A DNA stretch of 64,000 bases from Apostichopus japonicus (lineage: Eukaryota > Echinodermata > Holothuroidea > Aspidochirotida > Stichopodidae), in contig NC_092567.1 of NCBI RefSeq assembly GCF_037975245.1, positions 13,840,876 to 13,904,875 of the forward strand, in the 5' to 3' direction. Position numbers and translations under genes: made by a program. Positions within the stretch are counted from its first letter, which is position 1, and the number at the start of each line of letters is the position of its first letter. The notes beneath the pieces were generated by a model, which saw only the letters and a list, made by a program, of their open reading frames with translations, did no database searches and was not told the DNA's origin. Below are positions 47,901 to 60,000 of the stretch, in pieces.

Positions 47901-49300
47901 TATATACTCGTTTCGTCCACTTTTTTTTTACCCAATTTCACGGAGGAAACGTCTGAAAACACCTGTTTATTCATTGCAATGAAAGTAAATGATAGAATTT
48001 CACAAGCTACACCGTTAAGACCGAAAGAAAGATACTATTCAAGAGACCTAACACAGGCTAGCCACCAAAGTGAAAGTATGATAGGCCTAACGGTTGTAAA
48101 CAAATCCGAGAAAATTGGTTGGCGCATGATCAGTTGGGCGGGGCTTGCAAATTTTGATTGAAGTTTGTAGAATCTACGGACTAGTTAAAAAAATCTGGCG
48201 AATTTTATTCAGCTAATAATGTTTAACGAAAGATAACTCAATAAAACTAATGAATATTAATATGAAACTTGCATAGAACGGTTGCATAGAATTAAAGAAA
48301 GCAGTTGTTCGTCAGTTCTTAATTCATTCATGAAACAAAAACGCAGCGAGAGACAATAAATTATTATAACGGATATTTATACTTCTTTTTACAATGTGAA
48401 GCAAAATACACACAAGAAATCATCACGTCGTGTCCAGCTGAACAAAAAACCCAACGAAAAAGAAACAAGAAAGTGGGATATATTTTTCGATATATATATG
48501 TCTTTATTGTATGTAACTGTTCTCAAAGAAATATTACAGACGAGGACCTCTAAAAACTTTAACACAAAACCAATGCTCAGCGAAGACACATAGCAAATTT
48601 ATGACAGATTAATTGGAACCTTGAATATGAAAGTAAGACTGACATGGATTTATGTGTTCTTCTTCAACAATTGGATGTAACCTCGGTCTGTTGATCTGAA
48701 ATAAACTCGATTTGCTAACAGTATTTGCTCATGTGCAAAATGTTGATTATTCCAGCAAGTTTCATTCATGTGAAACGACAAAGTACAAAACAAAACATGT
48801 TGAAGGAGGGCGTCAGACGATACAGTGACGTCATGACTTGGTCACATGATGCCCTTAAGGCAGTCAATACATCTCTTTTTGAAACGGTGCAATCTGATAA
48901 CGTCTTTGCATTATTAATCTTAAATACATCTCGCTGTTACACAAACTGTTTCTTTCTTTCGCCATGTACAACATAACTATTTATTTATTTTGAACTACCA
49001 ACTCTTTGAGAGAAGAGAATTCCCAATATTTTACTGAACCAATGAACAATATCCAATTTCTCTAACAAATATTTAACTGACAATGAGAAGTCATCAATAT
49101 AACAAGAGCCCAAGGGCACTGTGGTTCCTTGCTTAGGGTATATGACAATACACATAATATTATCAAGCAAGATTGGGCTCAAATAGTCCAAGTTATTGTG
49201 GTCCTACATGTTCCCATAAAGTAACCAACACTGTAGCCAACACTTTTGTGATCACAAAATGTGATCGGATTTTTTATCAAAAGGCACTTTTGAGATCTAA
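47901..49300. other. Intergenic, no gene seen
   Basis: AT-rich. Small frames on both strands near 48390-48590 and 48725-48976 have no recognised domain. Confidence 0.45.
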
Positions 49301-49639
49301 ATATGGCGTCGAAAATGTAAGAAATATAAGAGACCTACAAGCGTGTCAACAGATATGATAACATTGGTGACCTCAGATGGCATGACCTTTAAGTTTCAAA
49401 ATGTTCCACCACCCCATTCACAACTTGTCCCAAAATATCAACCATGTCACACCTTGACATTGAGATTTAATTGCATTAAATGTCTAAAAATTAACTTTGA
49501 ACTTGTATACATAACTTCACACACAAAGGTCACCCGGAGGTCAACCAATTGACATTTTTGATCGGTGAGACCTAAATAGAGCATGACTGTCAAAATTCAA
49601 ACATTTTTTCTTTGCCCAATTTCTCCCCCCAAAATACTA

Positions 49640-50960
49640 CTTTTTTATCATTAGCTGACCTTTGGTGACGTTGGATCACATGACCGTTAAGTTTGAAAAT
49701 ATTCTCCTATACCATTTGCAACTTTTCCAAAAAAATGAACCTTGTAACACCTTGGAACTGGGAGTTATTGCATTAAATGTCTGAAAATTAACTTTGACCT
49801 CATATAACTTCGCACACGAAGGTCACACAGGGGTCAACCCATTGACATTTGTGATCAGAAGGTACCTTTGACATCTGAAAATAGCATCGAAACTGTAAAA
49901 ATCCACAAAACACGAAAAGGTCACCAAAGGTCAAATTGAGGTCAAGGGTCACCCAGATGCGGGTCAACAATTGGATTACATTATAGCAACTCCCAACCCT
50001 AACGGACAATTTGTTCTCAAGTGTTCGCAAAAATACTAGTTTTTTATTATTAATTGACCTTTGGTGACCTTGTATCACATGACCGTTAAGTTTGAAAATA
50101 TTCCCCTATACCATTTGCAACTTTTCCAAAAAAATCAGCCTTGTCGCACCTTGGAACTGGGAGTTATGCATTAAATGTCTGAAAATTAACTTTGACCTCA
50201 TATAACTTCGCACACGAAGGTCACACGGGGGTCAACCCATTGACATTTATGATCAGAAGGTACCTTTAACATCTGAAAATAGCATCAAAACTGTAAAAAT
50301 CCACAAAACACGAAAAGGTCACCAGAGGTCAAATTGAGGTCAAGGGTCACCCAGATGTGGGTCGACAATTGGATTACATTGAAGCAACTCCCAACCCTAA
50401 CAGACAATTTGTTCTCAAGTTATCGCAAAAATATTAGTTTTTTATCATTAATTGACCTTTGGTGACCTTGGATCACATGACCGTTAAGTTTGAAAATATT
50501 CCCCTATACCATTTGCAACTTTTCCCAAAAAATCAGCCTTGTCGCACCTTGGAACTGGGAGTTATTGCATAAATGTCTGAAAATTAACTTTGACCTCATA
50601 TAACTTCGCACACGAAGGTCACACAGGGGTCAACCCATTGACATTTATGATCAGAAGGTACCTTTGACATCTGAAAATAGCATCAAAACTGTAAAAATCC
50701 CCAAAAACACGTAAAGGTCACCAGAGGTCAAATTGAGGTCAAGGGTCACCCAGATGCGGGTCGACAATTGGATAACACTGAAGCAACTCCCAACTCTAAC
50801 GGACATTTTGTTCTCAAGTTATCGCAAAAATACTAGTTTTTTATCATTAATTGACCTTTGTTGACCTTGGATCACATTACCGTTATGTTTGAAAACGATC
50901 CCTTACCCCATTCACAACTACTCCCAAAATATCAATCATGTGGGACCCTGTCAATGGGAG
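49640..50960 (+). repeat. ~399 bp satellite, over three copies, with nuclear-receptor half-sites
   Basis: GACCTTTGGTGACC-type starts recur near 49653, 50055, 50454 and 50851, about 399 bp apart. Units contain CATGACCGTTAAGTTTGAAA, CTTCGCACACGAAGGTCAC and GGTCAACCCATTGACATTT. A diverged partial unit precedes it (49350-49640). Each full unit holds four AGGTCA-type half-sites in a row (49918-49951, 50316-50349, 50715-50748) spaced 4, 5 and 1 bases. Copies look 95% or more alike by eye, suggesting recent amplification. Confidence 0.9.
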
Positions 50961-52039
50961 TTATTGCTGTTTTTAATATATTGGTTTTTGGCATCTAACT
51001 GACCTTTGGTGACCTTTGCGGGCACCAAAAAAAATAGGGATCTTCCTCTTACTATGGGCTATCCACCCAACAAGTTTGATCATGATACATCATTTCCTTA
51101 TTGAGATATCGTGTACACAAGCCAAGCGTCACATACACACACACACACATACACACGCCGAGTTGAATGCATAGGTTCCTTGCTTTGCAAAAAGCAAGGA
51201 ACCAAAAACCAAAATGAATGAACAAATTTAATTCACTATATCACCTCCAAGAGTCGACTTTCAATTGTATTGAAAGTAAATCTAGCAATGCATTTTTGGA
51301 CAAAACACACATTGCCTACAGTATATCGATAGAGAGTTCAAATAAACATTTTTAATATAATCATAATACGAAATGGTCGTTTCTCGTCCTAACAGTATCA
51401 GGTGATCGTACGAGGATATTGCGATAATCCTATCCAAGGGGGATAAGTTGGTTACATCAAGAAATGAAGGATTTGATTCATAAATTAACACTTTGAGATA
51501 TAAAGAAGACTGTCGGTCTTCTAATGGAGGAGATGTACAGCAGTTGAAATTCCATTAATCCTAAACATCACATCCACATACCAAAAATAAAGCAACCAAC
51601 ATAGAGAAACCAGTACTTAAGATGATGACCTCAAATGACCTTTATCCCCAACAATAACAATAGTACTTGAATACCATGAACACTGAGTGAAGACTTTCAG
51701 ATGGAATAAAGATCTCTCATATACAACAATTAAATCTGCAATGAATCTATCCCATCAACACAGAAATGAGTAATGACAATAATACATCCATCAGGGGAAC
51801 TCCTCCCACAATTCTAGCTTTCCTTTCCCGAGGCAGAAAATCATCAGGCATCCCATCAACTTCTATCAACTTTGACCATCTATCTTTAGGGATCAAGCCT
51901 ACCTGGAAAACCATGACAAATTAACCAATTAACCAAGAAATTAAGTCCAATCAAAATGAACAGCACATTATCTCCAGTGAATATTCTCTCCATCTGAAAC
52001 TATTGTAAGTGGTCAAGATTTCTATCACAGCACTAATTT

Positions 52040-52210
52040 GTCCGACCCATGTGACTACTTTGTTCGGCTCATGTGACTACTTCGTTCAGCCCATGTGACT
52101 CCTTTGTCCAACCCATGTGTATACATTGTTCAACCCATGTGAGTACATTGTTCAACCCATGTGACTACTTTGTTCAGGCCATGTGACTACTTTGTTCAGC
52201 CCATGGAGTA
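52040..52210 (+). repeat. ~24-bp tandem repeat, seven copies
   Basis: Units of CCCATGTGACTACTTTGTTCA with point changes. They lie 3' of PDHX, next to a second array. Confidence 0.85.
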
Positions 52211-52365
52211 GTACTGACTTTAATCTTTGTTCAAATGGTAAGAAATGTTTGATTAAAGATGTGCTCAGAGCTCTCATTTGGTCCTACTAAAATTGCAGGT
52301 TGCCAAATGATGATCAGATATTCTCATAGGCAGTGAATGATAACTACGGTAGAGCACAAGTACAC

Positions 52366-53123
52366 CAGTCTCATAGACCGCTAATGATAACTACTGTAGA
52401 GCACAAGTACACCAGTCTCATAGACAGTGAATGATAACTACTGTAGAGCACAAGCACACCAGTCTCATAGACAGTGAATGATAACTACTGTAGAGCACAA
52501 GTACACCAGTCTCATAGACAGTGAATGATAACTACTGTAGAGCACAAGTACACCAGTCTCATAGACAATGAATGGTAACTACTGTAGAGCACAAGTACAC
52601 CAGTCTCATAGACAGTGAATGATAACTACTGTAGAGCACAAGTACACCAGTCTCATAGACAGTGAATGATAACTACTGTAGAGCACAAGTACACCAGTCT
52701 CATATACAGTGAATGATAACTACTGTAGAGCACAAGTACACCAGTCTCATAGACAGTGAATGATAACTACTGGAGAGCACAAGAACACCAGTCTCATAGA
52801 CAGTGAATGATAACTACTGTAGAGCACAAGTACACCAGTCTCATAGACAGTGAATGATAACTACTGTAGAGCACAAGTACACCAGTCTCATATACAGTGA
52901 ATGATAACTACTGTAGAGCACAAGTACATCAGTCTCATAGACAGTGAATGATAACTACTGTAGAGCACAAGTACACCAGTCTCATAGACAGTGAATGATA
53001 ACTACTGTAGAGCACAAGTACACCAGTCTCATATACAGTGAATGATAACTACTGTAGAGCACAAGTACACCAGTCTCATAGACAGTGAATGATAACTACT
53101 GTAGAGCACAAGTACACTAGTCT
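52366..53123 (+). repeat. 47-bp minisatellite, about 16 copies
   Basis: Units start GTCTCATAGACAGTGAATGA and go on to TAACTACTGTAGAGCACAAG and TACACCA, 47 bp in all. Most copies are identical or differ at one or two bases (for example TATACAGT for TAGACAGT). There are no non-repeat spacers, so it is not CRISPR-like. It lies downstream of the PDHX poly(A) region. Confidence 0.95.
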
Positions 53124-53312
53124 CTCTTACTGAAACATTCACTCATGTTATTGTGATGGATCTAGGATTTTAAGTATCCACTGTAATCAAACTATTATAT
53201 GCCGTTGACTTTGAAATCCTTCTCCATGTACGTAAATGAAGTGAATGACCAAGTTTCAAGTGCTCTTTGCTTTTCCTTAGCCAATCTTTGTCAGGTCATA
53301 AAATATTGAAAG

Positions 53313-53320
53313 ATTTTATT
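53313..53320 (-). terminator. Candidate PDHX poly(A) signal
   Basis: The minus strand reads AATAAAAT about 520 bp beyond the PDHX stop codon. It is the clearest AATAAA-type signal before the minisatellite; use is inferred. Confidence 0.35.
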
Positions 53321-53837
53321 GAAATTTTTTCTTGTAAAAGCACCTATTGTCAAGAAAGTCAAGTCTGTTTGAGACACAGCCTTGAAGTCTTCCAAACAAG
53401 GTGACAAAAGTCATAAATTACAACACTTGAATTCAATCTCAAAGATTCCACAATAGATCTACATCACGGTGAAAAAGTCAAAATAGTGAACCCACAAAAT
53501 AATTGACTTATAAAGAATTAAGGCAGTCGGTAAGGATTCATTGAAGTTGGCAGGAGAATTATGAAATCGGAGGTTGAGGGGTGGGAGGGGGGGGGGGAGG
53601 TTGGGGTGTCTACACACAGGAGAATACTTTTAACAAACATTTTTCTTAAAGCATTCTTTCAGTCACAAGGACGAGTCTTAGTCAACAGATTCTTCTATAG
53701 CTAGAGAACATTTCCCACTGTATTTTCTGATAGTATAAAATGTAGAGGTCCTGGTTGTAAACAAGTCTGATTTTACTCTGAATATTGTGAGTAAGAAAGG
53801 CTTTCCAGGAGTCTGCTTTTAATATTAAACAACACCT

Positions 53838-54078
53838 TTACAGTAGGCCTAGCCTCATTGGATTTTCCATGTTCTTCTTAAAGGCATCTAGAAATCGACT
53901 AGCAAGAACAGAATCGACCACCCTGGCATCACTGGAGAGCTGGACAGTCATGTAAAACGATGGCTTGCTGTTACTATCAAGACAAAGTTGTGTTCCACCT
54001 ATGGCCATGATGCAGGACTGTGGAGGGTTAATAACTGCCGTAAACTCAGAGATTCCAAACATACCCAGATTGGAAATG
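53838..54078 (-). CDS. PDHX: PDHX last exon: C-terminal part, inactive site, stop
   Basis: 241 nt starting after ttgccag. [20 protein letters not shown] and [20 protein letters not shown] are diagnostic. The second aligns with the E2 active site but lacks the catalytic His and the following Gly, as expected of E3BP. The protein ends NPMRLGLL then TAA at 53838-53840. Confidence 0.95.
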
Positions 54079-57000
54079 CTGGCAAGGAGGAGAAACAAAT
54101 ACAACATGATCAAGTGGAGAAGTTTAAATGTTACTGATCTTTAGTGATCATATGTTATTAAAAGCTTTGCACATTCAGGTGTGAATTAGTGATGATTCCA
54201 TCACTGATGAATTATTATGAATGTTTGATTATTCTTTGCCTGGCTTCTGCAACCATTCTGATTGCTACTTCAGACTTCTACAGATGTGGAAACTCACCTT
54301 GCTACTACCATAACTCCTCCCCACCCCCACCCCACCCCCACTTTACCTTCTAGTACTGTCAAGACGGTTTGCATCTATATCAAGCAGCATTTAGCAAAAT
54401 ATTAGACATATCAAATATCCCAGTTCATAGAAGAAAATATGACAGCAATCAAAGAAGATAGGAATGAAAGAAAGATTTAAGCATGGTTGTGACATGCTCA
54501 TTTATGAAGTATAATATGACCTTGTAACAAGGCTTAAATTGTTTGAAGGCTACTGCTTATGAAATAAAAAGTGAAGGCATTGAAGTTCCAGATACAGCAG
54601 GTCCACATCAATGAACTATGCTGGTATCACCATATTATGTAACAAAAGATATAGGTGTTCCATCCTGCTGTAGCTGTAACACTTAACAACAAACATATGT
54701 GCACCATCCCAATATTAGTGTAATACATAGCAAAACACCTTTGTGTGCCAACCTGGAATACTGCAAGGCATAAACCTATGTGGTGTGCCATCCTTATATT
54801 AGTGTAATACATAGCAAAACACCTTTTATGTGCAATCTTAATACTAATGTAACTCATAGCAAAAAACCTATGTGGGCCATGCTGGTAATACTGTAAGACA
54901 TATTAAACAATAAACATATGTGTGCCAACCTGGTCTACTGCAAGGCATAACAATAACCTATGTGGTGTGCCATCCTAATATTAATGTAACACACAGCAAG
55001 AAAAACCCATATGTGTGCCATGCTGGTATTACTGTAAGACATATTAAACAATAAACATACGTGTGCCAACCTGGTCTACTGCAAGGCATAACAATAACCT
55101 ATGTGGTGTGCCATCCTAATATTAATGTAACACACAGCAAGAAAAACCCATATGTGTGCCATGCTGGTATTACTGTAAGACATAACATTAAACCTAGGTG
55201 CCCTATCCTAAAATTACTGTAGGACATAAGGCCAATCCTAATTGTGCAATGCTGGCATTAACTGCAACACATGACATCATACCTAAATGAACCACCCTGG
55301 TACTCCTGTGGGCTCAGCTTTCCAGACCTGGCTTTAACGGCAAGTTCCTTTAAAGGAAAGAGAACAAAAAAAAGGGCTTCATAAGTCCTTGCCACTTTTC
55401 AAAAGCAAAAGTTCTTGTAATAATATAGCAGTTTACAAGGTTTTCAGACTTTGACCTATATTGACCTTGACCTCCATAGAAAACCATAGGCTTCTTATAC
55501 ACAATAAGGTGAATCCAAACAGGGAGTTTTTCCATAACAACTCCTTGATCCAAATACCAATATGAAGCTCATCCAAGCTTTAATTTTTGAGTTGCCATGT
55601 TTACAAAGTTCATAGACTTTGACCTCTGTTGACCTTTGATCAAACAGAAAAGATAGACAAATCTTGTTAGATGGATCCACATACTAACATTGAGGTTCAT
55701 CCAATATGTATATTATATTATAATATTATTATATATATAGTATAATATATATTCTGGATGGTATGTGTACATTAAATGTTCAGGTTAGAAGTTTGCTTGT
55801 AACTATCTGCCAGTGATAATTTCTACTTTCATAATCACAATTTTTTTAATCATAGTTTATCATTTGATTTTTCCCTACCTACAGTACCACTCCAGACAAA
55901 CCAATTTATCAACAAGAGTCATTATAACTAAGAACTATGTGTCCTATAGGGGAATTTTAAATGCACAGTATTATGGCAGGCTGAATGAATACATGCTTTT
56001 GGAGCAAACAACTATTATTGAGATGTTGAGTTCCTGGAAGGCAAGTAGCCAGAGTAATAATACTTGGTGTGTACAGATAAAAGGAAGATAACTGGAAACA
56101 TAACTGTTACCTTCACTTGCAAATAGGAAATGATTTTATGGTACAGCTACAAAGGAGACTTTAAAAATTCAAATTTAAGTTGTGGGACACTACTATTTCT
56201 GCATTGGATTAAATGGCCGCCTATTTAATGACAATTAAGAATAGTCAAATGGTTGCCACCACAAGTATATCTCCACTCCATACACAGCTATGCGTACATG
56301 CCATGTAAAATTAACACAATAAAGTAGACAAACGTTAAACATTTCGGTCTTAATTCTGAGTATATCTGAAATGTACATTTGCTATATCGTTTGCCTTCGG
56401 AAATCTTTGTCAAAGCATTAGCTATTTGGTGCTATACATTTGAATGATAAACAAATGGTACAGTTTATGTTAAATTACAGTTTTTCAGCACAGGTCCTAC
56501 ATTTGGAAAACTGTAAAATGCCTTTTTCTACAGGAAATTTCCCCACTACTGTTATCATGCAGCTTAGTATTTTATTTATGTTAGGTTTATGACTGAATCT
56601 TCTCAAGACCTAACTGCATCAAATTGAAGTCTTGCAACAAGTTTATTCTTACCCTGACTTTATCTGAAATACTGCTGAGACCAAGGTGAGGAGCATCTCG
56701 GACTATCGGGGTGATGAGACCATTCTCTGTTGCTACAGCAACAGATATATCAACCTCTTTCAGGAGTTCAATCTTCTCATCTTTCCATTTAGCATTGACT
56801 TCTGGCATTTGCTACAGAGTTAAAGAAAACATTGTGATAATCGAACAGAGGTAATGGCAATAAGATACTACCATACCACTGTACACTGTAACAGGTAATG
56901 GCAATAGGATACCATACCACTGTACACTGTAACAGGTCATGACAATAAGAAACCATACCACTGTACACTGCAGGTCATGGCAATAAGATAACATACCACT

Positions 57001-60000
57001 GTATGCTGTAACAAGTCATGGCAATAAGATATCATACTACTGTACACTGTAACAGGTAATGGCAATAAGATACCATACCACTGTACTGTAACAAGTCATG
57101 GCGATAAGATACCATGCCACTGTTCACTGTAACAGGTGATGACAATAAGATACCATACCACTGTACACTGTAACAGGTCATGGCAATAAGATACCATACC
57201 ACTGTACACTGTAACAGGTAATAAGATACTACCATACCACTGTACACTGCAACAGGTCATGGCAATAGGATAACATACCACTGTACACTGTAACAGGTCA
57301 TGGCAATATGATACCATACACTGTACACTGTAACAGGTAATAAGATACTACCATACCACTGTACACTGTAACAGGTAATAAGATACTACCATACCACTGT
57401 ACACTGTAACAAGTAATGGCAATAAGATACCATACCATTGTACACTGTAACAGGTAATGACAATAGGATACCATTCCACTGTACACTGTAACAGGTGAGA
57501 AGATACTACCATACCACTGTACATTGTAACAGGTAAAAAGATACTACCATACCACTGTACATTGTAACAGGTAATAAGATATAAACTACCATACCACTGT
57601 ACATTGTAACAGGTAATAATATACTACCATACCACTGTACACTGTAACAGGTATACTAAATGGCAATAAGATACAATACCACTGTACGCTGTAACAGGTC
57701 ATGACAATAAGATAATACCATACCACTGTACACTGTAAGAGATAATGATTATAAGATACAATACCACTTTACACTGTTATAGGCAGTGACGTAGCCAGGA
57801 TTTTTTCAGTGGGGGGGGTGCTGGGGGCTTGACCATTTCATGGGAGGGCGTCTTGTTACTATCTAAGCTGAGCGCCACCATGGCGCGCAGCGTACCGAAA
57901 TTTTTAGCTAAAAAGGCCACCTAGACCATCGGAAATTACCCTTCCCAAGCTTTGTAAGCAGGGGCGTCAATCCGATTTGAAACGTGGGGGGGGGGGGGAC
58001 GTAATTGATTTGAGTATTCCTGCCGCAAGTACTATCTAAGCGGAGCGCCACCATCGGTTGGCATACAGCGTACCAAGAAAATTTCAGATTTCAATATCTG
58101 CCAGATCGCTGGAGATGGCACTTGCCAGGCTGGATAGCAGCCTTCTAGTTGCGTGATTTCGGGAGAAAATTACAAATTACAAAAAAGTTCATGCAGCCTT
58201 AATTTTTGGTGGATTATTTCTGTTATCAGTGATTCCAATTGACATCAACATTAATCCGATTTGAAACGTGGGGGGGGGGACGTAATTGATTTGAGTATTC
58301 CTGCCGCAAGTACTATCTAAGCGGAGCGCCACCATCGGTTGGCGTACAGCGTACCAAGAAAATTTCAGATTTCAATATCTGCCAGATCGCTGGAGATGGC
58401 ACTTGCCAGGCTGGATAGCAGCCTTCTAGTTGCGTGATTTCGGGAGAAAATTACAAATTACAAAAAAGTTCATGCAGCCTTAATTTTTGGTGGATTATTT
58501 CTGTTATCAGTGATTCCAATTGACATCAACATTAGAACCCATTGCAAGTTGACAAATGATGCGGCGAACTGGAAACCCCAGCCCCATGTTGCCCTATTTT
58601 TCAGGATAGAATACCCCTCATTTGTTCAAACCCATGGCAACTAACAATCTGTGAATACATTTACTTTGAAATGGGCACATTACATTGCACCAAGTCGGTC
58701 AAGGAATGACCCCAGGGCCTCAGATATAGGGCTATAGGAACGATGCCCCAAAATGTCCCTGAACATACTATAGGCGAAGGAAGTTATTCCGTCGCGACTG
58801 CATGTGAATTTCTCGACTTGCCGTCCTGGGAGTTTACCACAAAATTGTGAGTTTGACAATGGCATTGACATTTTTTGGCAAATCTGCAAATTGCGCGTGG
58901 AAAATAAGGAAAGATTGACTGGGCTTTCAGCCAAGTAACATATTGAATGACCGAACTATATGTCAAACTGATATGATCAAAGATTGCGTCTGAAACATTA
59001 TTAGGGTGATAGACTGATTCTCAGCGATAGTATTGTCTCCTTTCTTGAAAATTTGGTTTTTTGGCGGTTTTAAGAGCATCAGGGTACGTCCCAGAATAAA
59101 AACCCGGCCTATGCGCTATGTCACGTCCGGTTTTCAGCAACTATAGCCTACCGCCGGTCCGAGGTCGAAGGGTCATTCATGAGAGGTCATAATGGAGATA
59201 CGAAACCATTCAGATCAATGATATATTTTTCGCACATGTTGTTTTCTTTCGACGCCTAAAAATCCCAGTGGGGGCGACGACAAGCTTTCATGGGGGGGCT
59301 GTCGCCCCCCCCCCACGCCCCCTTGGCTACGCCACTGGTAACAGGTCATGACAATAAGATACCATACCACTGTACACTGTAACAGGTCATGACAATAAGA
59401 TACTACCATACCACTGTACACTGTAACAGGTAATGGCAATAAGATACCATACCACTGTACACTGTAACAGGTCATGGCAATAAGATACCATACCACTGTA
59501 CGCTGTAACAGGTAATGGCAATAAGATACCATACCACTGTACACTGTAACAGGTCATGGCAATAAGATACCATACCACTGTACACTGTAATAGGTCATGA
59601 CAATAAGATACTACCATTCCACTGTACACTCTAACAGGTGAGAAGATACTACAAAACCACTGTATACTGTAACAAGTAAAAAGATACTACCATACCACTG
59701 TACCCTGTAACAAGTCATGACAATAGGATAACATACCACTGTACGCTGTTACAGGTAAAATTCTTAACCAAGGAAGGCTGTCTGTTGCAACTCCTTAGCA
59801 TGGCTATTTGGAGGAACATTTGTGACATTGATTTATAAGTCACGACTTCTTGATAAAACAAAGAAGAAAGCAGCAGCAGCAGGAGGAGGAGGAGGAGTAG
59901 GAGGAGGAGTCCATAAGCTCAAACTGACTCAACCTTCATCATCATCTAAGCTAAGATGATCTTCTTACCTTTAGAGTAACTGCAACTGCTTTGATAATAA

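Noticed and set aside
52366-53123. CRISPR-like array
   Set aside because: Pure tandem 47-bp units without unique spacers, in an animal genome.
56812-57486. Val/Ser/Tyr-rich frames on the minus strand, also at 59215-59629
   Set aside because: Translations of the ~40-bp minisatellite.
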